Origin: Luteolibacter ambystomatis
GTDB lineage: Bacteria; Verrucomicrobiota; Verrucomicrobiia; Verrucomicrobiales; Akkermansiaceae
NCBI RefSeq assembly: GCF_018137965.1
Contig: NZ_CP073100.1
Location: forward strand, 3,049,754 to 3,113,753
Direction of reading: 5' to 3'
DNA: 64,000 nt
Below, in pieces: positions 44,820 to 52,489 of this stretch (position 1 is the stretch's first letter; every line of letters starts with the position of its first letter). A program made the position numbers and the translations under genes. The notes beneath the pieces are model-generated. The model was not told the DNA's origin, did no database searches, and was given only the letters and a program-made list of their open reading frames with translations.

Positions 44820-47800
44820 ATGAAACTCAAACTCACACACCTTACGGTGGCGTTGGGCCTTGCCCTGCCGTCTCTTGGCTCCACCCTCACCTGGCAAACC
44901 GCCGGTACCACCAATAACTGGAGCACCGCCGCCGGCGACACCAACTGGTTCGTCGATGCCAATACGATCCTGACCCAATGGAGCGACGCCAATGACGCGG
45001 TGTTCTCCGCTGCGGCCGGAGAAACCGCCACCCTGGTCGGAACCGTCACGCCCACCACGGTCACGGTGGGAGCGAACAATGGCACCTGGACCTTCAATGG
45101 CACGGGTATTCTGGCCGGAACCGGCACCCTGACCAAAAACGGTACCGGTACCCTGACCCTCGCCAATACCACCGCCAACACCTTCTCCGGAGGCACCACC
45201 ATCAATGGCGGCATCCTCTCGATCGGCACCGGCGGAACGGGAGCGAACACTTCCACGGTCAGCGCCCTCGGCACCGGACTCGTCAACATCAACACCGGCG
45301 GCACCCTGCGGCTGTGGATCCAGAACTCCAATACCTTCACGTATGCGAACAACCTGTCGATCAACGGCGGGACCGTGTTGAATGAAGACGGGATCAGCAA
45401 CCTGACCGGCACCGTCGCCGTCGGCGCATCCGGAGCCACCCTGACCAGCAAGTGGACCGGCAAGGACATGACTTTCTCCGGGATCCTCTCCGGCACCGGC
45501 GCGGTCACCACCACCACCGCGAACAACGCCACCGCCAAGGTGATCCTGATGGGGGCGAATACCTACAGCGGCGGCACCACGGTGAACTCCGGCACCCTCC
45601 AGCTCGGAAACACCGTCGGCACGGACTACGGTGGCACGGGCCGGATCGTGGGCAATCTCACCGTCAACAGCGGTGCCACCCTCCTTCTCCAAGGCAACAA
45701 TGTCCTGGGCTACAACACCGGACAAAAGATCAACAACCTCACCCTCAACAACGCCACACTGACCCACGCGGGCACGGGGGACAACGGCTGGGGGGTGGCC
45801 TACACCCTGACCAATTCCACGATGCAGGCTACGGGGGGCGGGCGTTTTGCCTTTGGCAACAACACCTCCGTCACCACGCTGGCATCGACAACCCCCTCGA
45901 TCATCGCGGGCACGGTGTTCATGCGCGAGAACAATACCGATGCCACCGTGCCCTTCACGGTCGCCGATGGAGCTGCCTTCAACGACCTTCAGGTCAACGG
46001 CAATCTCGCTCTCAGCACCTCGGTGATCGTCACCGGTGTGGGGATCACCAAGAACGGTCCCGGAAACATGGTGCTCGCGGGAGCGAACAACTATTCCGGC
46101 AGCACCATCATCAATGCCGGTACGCTCACGCTGGCGACCAGTGGCACGCTGACCGCATCCGCCATTGTGGTGAACAATGGCGGTTTGTTCCGTCCTGAAG
46201 TGAATGGCAAGGTTCTGACCTCCCTCACTGCAAACAACGGTGCCATCCTCGGCGGTGTCGCGCAGACCGGTGCGACCACCACGGTGACCGGAGCGCTCAA
46301 TCTGGCCGATGGAGGCACCATCAATGTAGCCCCCATGCTCGGCAATCAGGCACTGGGCACCTACGATCTCTACACGGCTGGCAGCATCACCGGCACCGGC
46401 ACACCCGTGCTCAGCATGGGCTCCAACTATGGAGCAACCCGTGCGACCGGTTCGGTGGCGGTAAACGGCAACAAGCTGCAATTCACCCTCACGGGACTGG
46501 GTGCCTCGCTGGTGTGGAACAACGCCTCCGCCGCCGGCGTGGCAGCCGGAACGTGGGACCTGAACAACCTGCTCAACTTCAACAACGGAGGGAGCAATGA
46601 TGTCTTCAAGGCCTACGACTCCGTCCTCTTCGACGATACCATTGCCGGAGCGAAGACGATCACCTTGTCCGGCGTGCTGGCGCCATCCCTGGTGACCATC
46701 AATTCGACCGGAGCCTATACCTTCAACTCGACGGGTGTGGCGACGGGTATCCTCGCGGGCATCGGTTCGCTGGTGAAGTCCGGTTCTTCCACCGCCACCT
46801 TCGGCACCAACATGGCGTACTCCATGACCGGTGACATCACCGCGGCGGGCGGCACGCTGGATTTCTCCGCGAAGACCCTCACGGTCGGAAAGCTTGCCCT
46901 CACCGGCGGCGCCTTCAACAACGCCACCGCGAACATCACCACGGTGGACCTCCAATCCGGCAGCTCCTCCGCCACACTGAATACCCCGAACGCATGGACC
47001 AAGACCACCGCAGGCACTGTCGCACTTACCGGCAACAACGGCCTGAACGTCGCTGGCACGGTGAGCGCGGGGAACCTGGTGGTGGGCAATGCCACTACTC
47101 CGAACACAAACGGCTCGCTGGGAACCGGCACCGTCACCGTGGCCTCGGGTGCCACCACCACGTTCTGGCGGACCAACAACCTCACCGTGAACCCGTTCGC
47201 CGGAGCCGGTGCTTTGGTGTTCGCCAGCACGAATACCGGTGTGAACGGCACGGGCCAGGGTGACTACACCATGGGAGTGAACACCGCCTTCTCCGGAACC
47301 ATCACGGTCAATGGCGCGCGCGTGCAAGTCACGAACACCAACGGCCTCGGCACCGCCTCGCTCGCCACCGGTGCCAACGGCCAGTTCCTGGTCAGCGCGG
47401 GAGGCACCTATCCGAACGCCATGAACCTTTCAGGCAACGGTTGGGCGGAACCCACCGGAACCTTCGGCGCCCTGCGCCTGGGCGGAGGATCCATCATGTC
47501 CGGAACCGTGACACTCTCCGGAAACACCCGCATCACCACCCACGCCTCCACCGGTACGATTTCCGGCCCCATCGTGGAAACCGGCGGTGCGCGGAATCTG
47601 GAAGTGGGCGGCGGCTCCGCCACGACCGGCATTCTCACGCTCTCCGGCGCGAGCACCTACACCGGCACCACCACCATCACCGGTACCAACACGCTGAACC
47701 TCACCGGCAGCCTCGGAGCCACTTCGGTGACCGTTGGCTCGACCGCCAGCATCGGCGGCACCGGTTCCATCGGCAGTGGTGGTTCGCTGACCTTCGCGAC

Positions 47801-49688
47801 CGGCGGCATCATCGCGGCGAACATCGCGAACAACGGAATCACGGTCAATGGACCGGTCAACCTCGGCACCTCCACCGCCGTCTCCCTCGTGACCGGCGGC
47901 AGTGGCACTCCAAGCGGCACCATCACCCTACTCAACTACACCGGGGCCGTGACCGGCACGGCTGCGAATCTCGTGATGGCCACACCGGCCAACTACCGCC
48001 AGGCGATCTTCAACGTGGGCGCGAACAAGATCACGGTGGACATCGGCGCGAAAGCCATCACCTGGGGTGGCGTCACCGACGGCCAGTGGGTCATCGGCGG
48101 CAGCAACCTGCGCTGGAACACGGCGGGCAGCGGTGAGACCGATGCCTTCTTCCAAGGGGATGATGTCATCTTCAACGACTCCGGCACGAACACGGCCGTC
48201 ACGCTCACCGGCGTGCTCCAGCCGAACTCGGTCGTGGTGAACAGCAATACCAAGAACTATACGTTCACGGAAACCGCTGCGAACTACATCGCGGGGAGCG
48301 GCAGCCTGACCAAGTCCGGCTCCTCCACCCTCACCCTGACCGGTGCGGCGAACACCTTCTCCGGTGGCACCACCGTGAATGGCGGCACGCTCGTCCTCGG
48401 CACGGGTGGCGGCGCGGGCACGATCCGCGGCCCGCTGACCATCAACAGCGGCGCCACCGTGAACGCCACCGCCACCGACGCGCTCGGCTACACCGTGGGC
48501 ACCCAGGTGACCACGATGACGCTCAACGGCGGCACGTTCAATATCGGGCTCAACGGCAACGAGGGCTTCACCACGAACGTCTTCATGACCGGAGCCAGCC
48601 TCACCTCCACGGGTGGCGGCCAGTTCAACTTCACGAACGGCTACGGACTCACAACCGTCGCCAGTTCGACCACCTCGCTGGTCAGCGCGCCGATCAACAT
48701 CCGGGACACCAACAACCTGGGCGTGGCGGTGGCCACGGGCACAACAGCCAGCGGCATCGACCTGGACATGACCGGCATCATCACCGGCTACTCTGTCACC
48801 AAGTCCGGCACCGGCAGCCTGCGGCTCACCGCCGCGAACACCTACACCGCCGGCACCACGGTGGCGGCGGGCAAGTTGTTCGTGAACAATACCACCGGCT
48901 CGGGAACGGGCACCGGTGCGGTCACCGTGAATGCCTCCGGCACCCTCGGCGGCACCGGCATCATCACGGGAGCCGTCACCGCCGCAGGCACCATCGCTCC
49001 GGGACAGAATGCCACCGGCACGCTGACCACTGGAGCGACCACCATCACCGGCACCCTCGCCATCGAAACGGACGGTGCCAATGTGGACAAACTGGTCGTC
49101 AACGGCAACCTCACCCTCGGCGGCAGCCTCACCCTGTCGACCCTCGGCGGAGGCTTCACCGGCCCCTATGTGATCGCCACCTGGACCGGCACGCTCACGG
49201 GCACGTTCGCTTCCACGCCGTTCGGCTATAACGTCAACTACGACACCACCAACAAGCAGATCATCGTCACCCAGTCCACCGGCTATGCCTCGTGGGCGGG
49301 CACTGTCGGCCTGACCAGTGGCAACAACGGACCCACCCAGAATCCAGACAATGACAGTCTCGCCAACCTGCTCGAGTACGTGCTGATGGCCAACCCGCTG
49401 GCGTTCTCGTCTTCGGAACTGCCAACCCAAGGCCTGGACAACGACTATCTCTATTTCTACTTCCTGCGCAGCGCGCAGTCGAAGCAGGACACGAATGTAG
49501 CCGTCCAGTGGGGTACCAACCTGAGCTCATGGACCGACATCGCCATTCCCGACACGGATCCCGCGGATGGCGTGGTGTTCATTGACCAGAGCAACCCGAC
49601 CTTTGACAACATCATGGTGAAAATCCCGCGGAGCAACGCCGTGAACGGCAAGATCTTCGTCCGCCTCAAGGCCACTCCCAAGCCCTGA
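44820..49688 (+). CDS. Giant PATR repeat secreted protein 2 (tandem paralogue)
   Basis: About 1622 aa from ATG 44820, whose signal peptide reads MKLKLTHLTVALGLALPSLG; an ATG at 44775 in frame would add 15 residues and is less likely. The repeats resemble those of the preceding gene: GTGTLTLANTTANTFSGGTT, AKVILMGANTYSGGTTV, GNMVLAGANNYSGSTII and SSTLTLTGAANTFSGGTTV. The block pattern LVWNNASAAGVAAGTWDLNN and ITWGGVTDGQWVIGGSNLRW is kept. The C-terminal ~135 residues are nearly identical to those of its neighbour (TQNPDNDSLANLLEYVLMAN and the end IFVRLKATPKP), including runs of identical DNA. It arose by tandem duplication with later exchange. A strong terminator follows. Confidence 0.88.
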   Translation: MKLKLTHLTVALGLALPSLGSTLTWQTAGTTNNWSTAAGDTNWFVDANTILTQWSDANDAVFSAAAGETATLVGTVTPTTVTVGANNGTWTFNGTGILAGTGTLTKNGTGTLTLANTTANTFSGGTTINGGILSIGTGGTGANTSTVSALGTGLVNINTGGTLRLWIQNSNTFTYANNLSINGGTVLNEDGISNLTGTVAVGASGATLTSKWTGKDMTFSGILSGTGAVTTTTANNATAKVILMGANTYSGGTTVNSGTLQLGNTVGTDYGGTGRIVGNLTVNSGATLLLQGNNVLGYNTGQKINNLTLNNATLTHAGTGDNGWGVAYTLTNSTMQATGGGRFAFGNNTSVTTLASTTPSIIAGTVFMRENNTDATVPFTVADGAAFNDLQVNGNLALSTSVIVTGVGITKNGPGNMVLAGANNYSGSTIINAGTLTLATSGTLTASAIVVNNGGLFRPEVNGKVLTSLTANNGAILGGVAQTGATTTVTGALNLADGGTINVAPMLGNQALGTYDLYTAGSITGTGTPVLSMGSNYGATRATGSVAVNGNKLQFTLTGLGASLVWNNASAAGVAAGTWDLNNLLNFNNGGSNDVFKAYDSVLFDDTIAGAKTITLSGVLAPSLVTINSTGAYTFNSTGVATGILAGIGSLVKSGSSTATFGTNMAYSMTGDITAAGGTLDFSAKTLTVGKLALTGGAFNNATANITTVDLQSGSSSATLNTPNAWTKTTAGTVALTGNNGLNVAGTVSAGNLVVGNATTPNTNGSLGTGTVTVASGATTTFWRTNNLTVNPFAGAGALVFASTNTGVNGTGQGDYTMGVNTAFSGTITVNGARVQVTNTNGLGTASLATGANGQFLVSAGGTYPNAMNLSGNGWAEPTGTFGALRLGGGSIMSGTVTLSGNTRITTHASTGTISGPIVETGGARNLEVGGGSATTGILTLSGASTYTGTTTITGTNTLNLTGSLGATSVTVGSTASIGGTGSIGSGGSLTFATGGIIAANIANNGITVNGPVNLGTSTAVSLVTGGSGTPSGTITLLNYTGAVTGTAANLVMATPANYRQAIFNVGANKITVDIGAKAITWGGVTDGQWVIGGSNLRWNTAGSGETDAFFQGDDVIFNDSGTNTAVTLTGVLQPNSVVVNSNTKNYTFTETAANYIAGSGSLTKSGSSTLTLTGAANTFSGGTTVNGGTLVLGTGGGAGTIRGPLTINSGATVNATATDALGYTVGTQVTTMTLNGGTFNIGLNGNEGFTTNVFMTGASLTSTGGGQFNFTNGYGLTTVASSTTSLVSAPINIRDTNNLGVAVATGTTASGIDLDMTGIITGYSVTKSGTGSLRLTAANTYTAGTTVAAGKLFVNNTTGSGTGTGAVTVNASGTLGGTGIITGAVTAAGTIAPGQNATGTLTTGATTITGTLAIETDGANVDKLVVNGNLTLGGSLTLSTLGGGFTGPYVIATWTGTLTGTFASTPFGYNVNYDTTNKQIIVTQSTGYASWAGTVGLTSGNNGPTQNPDNDSLANLLEYVLMANPLAFSSSELPTQGLDNDYLYFYFLRSAQSKQDTNVAVQWGTNLSSWTDIAIPDTDPADGVVFIDQSNPTFDNIMVKIPRSNAVNGKIFVRLKATPKP

Positions 49689-49714
49689 TCGCGGGAGACC
49701 ACTTCTTCCCAAAG

Positions 49715-49749
49715 TCCCCCTTCCGCCCCGTGCGGGAGGGGGATTTTTT
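49715..49749 (+). terminator. Intrinsic terminator after the second giant PATR gene
   Basis: A 12-bp stem (TCCCCCTTCCGC, 49715-49726, and GCGGGAGGGGGA, 49732-49743, one wobble pair) with a five-base loop is followed by six T (49744-49749). It lies 27 bases past the stop. Confidence 0.9.
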
Positions 49750-49759
49750 CATTCACGAA

Positions 49760-50635
49760 TCATGGCTGTTTCTTCTCCGTCTTTTCCAATTCCAGCGTCG
49801 CGCGCACCGGGAAATGATCGGATGGCCAGATGCCATCCTTCGCATCATGGAGAATCTCCGAGTCGACGGGCGTGAGGTCCGCGCTCGCATAGATATAGTC
49901 GATGCGGCCACCGTCGGTCTTGCCGCGGAAACCGTGCATGGTTCCGGAGATCGAGGGCGAAGCATCGGGGTGCAGGGATTTCCAGACATCCACCGGATGA
50001 AAGGTGCTGTTGCGGATGAGTTCCTGAACCGGATTGTCCTCCCCGGTGTTGAAGTCTCCGGTGAGCAGGAAAGGCCCCGCCGGCTGGCGGGCGGCGATGC
50101 GCTCGAGGATCAAGGCCATCCCCTTCTCCCGGGCGGGCTGGGACTCGTGATCCATGTGCGTGTTGTAGAAGTGGATCACCTGCCCGGTCTTCTTGTCCCA
50201 CAGCCGGGCCCAGGTGCAGATGCGCACCACGGTATTCCCCCATGACTTCGAGTTCACCACCTCGGGCGTGTCGGAAAGCCAGAAGGTGCCCGTCTGCTGG
50301 ATACCGAAGCGATCGGTCCTCACCAGCAGAGCGGAGTACTCTCCCTTCTGAAGCCCGTCCTCGCGGCCGATTCCGATTTCCGTATAGCCCTCCAGCCGCT
50401 GGCCCAGATCATCGAGCATCGGCCGCAGTGCCTCCTGCACTCCCAGCAGGTCCGGATGATCGCGGCGGATGATATCCGCCACCTGGTCGCGGCGGGCGGT
50501 CCACGCCCGATTGAGCAGATCGCCGCGGTTGATGTAGCGGAGATTGAAGGTCATCACGCGCAGGGGTTCGGCCGACAGGGAACCTGCGAGCGCACACCAC
50601 GCGGCAAGCCAACGGAGGGAGCGGGATCCGATCAT
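49760..50635 (-). CDS. Exported endonuclease/exonuclease/phosphatase-family protein
   Basis: A 291-aa protein from ATG 50635 (a GTG three codons earlier is possible) with a signal peptide (RSLRWLAAWCALAGSLSAEP). The EEP fold motifs are clear: RVMTFNLRYINRGD, DLLGVQEALRPMLDDL, IHFYNTHMDHESQPAREKGM, PFLLTGDFNTGEDNPVQELI, GGRIDYIYAS and WPSDHFPVRATLEL. These give the metal Glu, the Asp/Asn pair and the catalytic His. Exported members of this family hydrolyse extracellular DNA, inositol phosphates or sphingomyelin; the substrate here is not determinable. It converges on the giant PATR gene. Confidence 0.9.
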   Translation of the reverse strand: MIGSRSLRWLAAWCALAGSLSAEPLRVMTFNLRYINRGDLLNRAWTARRDQVADIIRRDHPDLLGVQEALRPMLDDLGQRLEGYTEIGIGREDGLQKGEYSALLVRTDRFGIQQTGTFWLSDTPEVVNSKSWGNTVVRICTWARLWDKKTGQVIHFYNTHMDHESQPAREKGMALILERIAARQPAGPFLLTGDFNTGEDNPVQELIRNSTFHPVDVWKSLHPDASPSISGTMHGFRGKTDGGRIDYIYASADLTPVDSEILHDAKDGIWPSDHFPVRATLELEKTEKKQP

Positions 50636-50689
50636 GGCGAGCACGATGGTGAAGCGGGCGGAGGATTCAAGCCCGCAAAATCCCCGGGA

Positions 50690-52399
50690 TCACTCGTTGC
50701 CGAGCCGGTCCACGAATTCGTCCAGGAGCGCCTTCAACCGCGCCTCCGGAGCGATCACGGAGGGTTTGTCGAAGCCGATCCAGATCACCGTTGCGCCCTT
50801 CGGCCCCAGGCGCAGCGTCCATGCCTCGCGTTCCGACCCGGTGGCCCCGGTGAAACAAAGCGTGCCCGAACGCGGCTTCAGCACCGACTTGGCCTCCGTG
50901 GCGGCGGATGCCGAGAGCGCCGGACTTTCCTGCGGATGGCCGGTGTAAAGCACTTCGCCCGCGGCATTGCGGATTTCCCGGATGAAGAACGCCCTGGGCC
51001 TCCGCCCCTTGTTGCCCAAGGTGGAAAGCCCGACCGCCATCTCCATGGGAGTGGCGGACACCGAGCCACGGAAGAGATCCTCGGTATCGAGAAAGGGGCC
51101 GGAAATGCCACAGCGTTTCGCGATCCGCTGGACCTCCGCCGGTCCCACCTGCCGGCCGGTTTGTACCGGTTTCCCCGGCAGCACCAGCTTCTTGCGCTCG
51201 GCGGCAGCGGCGGCCACGAAGGGCTCGAAGGCCGAGCCGAGATCACGGCGGACGCGGGTGAAATCGTAGCGCGAGTCCTTGAAATCACGTCCGCCGATGT
51301 AGGCGAGGATCGCTCCGCTTTTGTATTCAATGGTGATGGCGGCATACTGGAGGTAATCCACCGGCTCACCGTCCTTGTGCGCGGCATGTGTCGGCTTCTG
51401 CCAGGTCTTCTCGTTTTCCAGCGACTCGACCGCGCGGGCGAGTTCAGTTTCCAGCCGGGTCTGCCAGGCGGAATCGAGATTGGTGCGGATCTGCAGGCCA
51501 CCGAGGCGGATGTCGGATTCGTCGAGGATCGTATCCAGTTCGCGGCGCAACTGCTGCATGGCATACGAGCGTTGCACCTCGCGATCATCATCCTTCACCA
51601 ACCGCACCGGCGTGGAAATGATCCGTTCCTTGTCCGCTTCGGTGATGAACTTCATCGCGATCATGCGGTCCAGCACCTCGTTGCGCTGGGCCTCCGCCGC
51701 AGGGAGATTCCGGAACGGCGAGAAGATGTGCGGGCCACGGATGATGCCGACGATCATCGCGCACTCGCCCTCATTGAGCTCGCGCACCGGACGGCCGAAG
51801 TAGGTGCGCGCCGCTTCCTCGATGCCATGGCACCCCGCGCCGAAGTAGATGCGGTTGAGATAGCCTGTTAGAATCTGGTTCTTGTCGTAACGCCCCTCGA
51901 TGCGCAGCGTCAGCGCGATTTCGAGGAACTTCCGGTGCAGCGACTTCGCGCGGATGTCGAAGGTGTTGCGCGCGAGTTGCATCGTCAGTGTCGAGGCACC
52001 CTGCGTGAAATCGCGGTCCTTCAGATTACGGATCGTCGCGCGCATCAGACCCCGCACATCCACGCCGGAGTGATCGAAGAAGCGGGCATCCTCGCGCGCT
52101 TGCAAACCCTTGACCAGAAATTCCGGCAGGTCCGCGCGGGTGATCAACCGGCGGTTGTTGCCGGTGGACGCATCCATTTCCTTGTCATTGCGATCGTAAA
52201 CGATGTTCGCCGCAGGCAGGCGGTTGACCTCATCAAGGTCGAACTTCATCGCGAGGCAGAAGTAGAAGAACGCGATGCCGCACACGATCACCGTGGCCAA
52301 CACGCCCAGCTTCAGCACCCACTTCAGCGGCGTATGCAACCACGCGGGCACCCACCGCAGGAAACGGGAGGGAGTCGTGATGGGACGCCAGGTGGACAT
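50690..52399 (-). CDS. GT51 peptidoglycan glycosyltransferase with degenerate transpeptidase domain
   Basis: A 569-aa class A PBP-like protein from ATG 52399. A membrane helix at about 30-52 (LGVLATVIVCGIAFFYFCLA) is followed by an intact GT51 domain: QAREDARFFDHSGVDVRGLM (catalytic Glu), QGASTLTMQLARNTF, LHRKFLEIALTLRIE and LTGYLNRIYFGAGCHGIEEA. The C-terminal domain aligns with the neighbour's transpeptidase but has lost the active site: the SxxK motif reads SAFE in RDLGSAFEPFVAAA, the KTG reads FTG, and about 150 residues are missing. It should polymerise lipid II but not crosslink. It lies 90 bases downstream of the intact PBP gene, co-directional. Confidence 0.88.
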   Translation of the reverse strand: MSTWRPITTPSRFLRWVPAWLHTPLKWVLKLGVLATVIVCGIAFFYFCLAMKFDLDEVNRLPAANIVYDRNDKEMDASTGNNRRLITRADLPEFLVKGLQAREDARFFDHSGVDVRGLMRATIRNLKDRDFTQGASTLTMQLARNTFDIRAKSLHRKFLEIALTLRIEGRYDKNQILTGYLNRIYFGAGCHGIEEAARTYFGRPVRELNEGECAMIVGIIRGPHIFSPFRNLPAAEAQRNEVLDRMIAMKFITEADKERIISTPVRLVKDDDREVQRSYAMQQLRRELDTILDESDIRLGGLQIRTNLDSAWQTRLETELARAVESLENEKTWQKPTHAAHKDGEPVDYLQYAAITIEYKSGAILAYIGGRDFKDSRYDFTRVRRDLGSAFEPFVAAAAAERKKLVLPGKPVQTGRQVGPAEVQRIAKRCGISGPFLDTEDLFRGSVSATPMEMAVGLSTLGNKGRRPRAFFIREIRNAAGEVLYTGHPQESPALSASAATEAKSVLKPRSGTLCFTGATGSEREAWTLRLGPKGATVIWIGFDKPSVIAPEARLKALLDEFVDRLGNE

Positions 52400-52422
52400 G
52401 GGCGGGAAGAGGACTGCAAATT

Positions 52423-52440
52423 TGAAATTCCGGATCTCAA
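52423..52440. repeat. Second copy of the TTTGAAATTC-type spacer
   Basis: The gap between the two PBP genes has AATTTGAAATTCCGGAT, matching the AT-rich element upstream of coaD. It lies about 25-40 bases before the start of the downstream PBP-like gene. Confidence 0.3.
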
Positions 52441-52489
52441 ACCCGGGAACCCGGATGGAGGATCTGGAAAAGATACGGAACGTGGCCTT

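Noticed and set aside
41924-49430. Large minus-strand open frames opposite the two giant PATR genes (380 to 877 codons)
   Set aside because: Same cause: they are Gly/Arg/Val-rich shadows of repeat-coding DNA with no signal, motif or start context.
39341-49688. CRISPR-like or tandem DNA repeats
   Set aside because: The repeated strings such as ACCACCACCATCAATGG encode PATR units in frame, vary in spacing and have no unique spacers.
3335-49688. Classical autotransporter beta-barrel or PEP-CTERM anchor on the PATR proteins
   Set aside because: None of the four ends in a barrel-like set of strands or in a PEP motif with a hydrophobic helix and basic tail.
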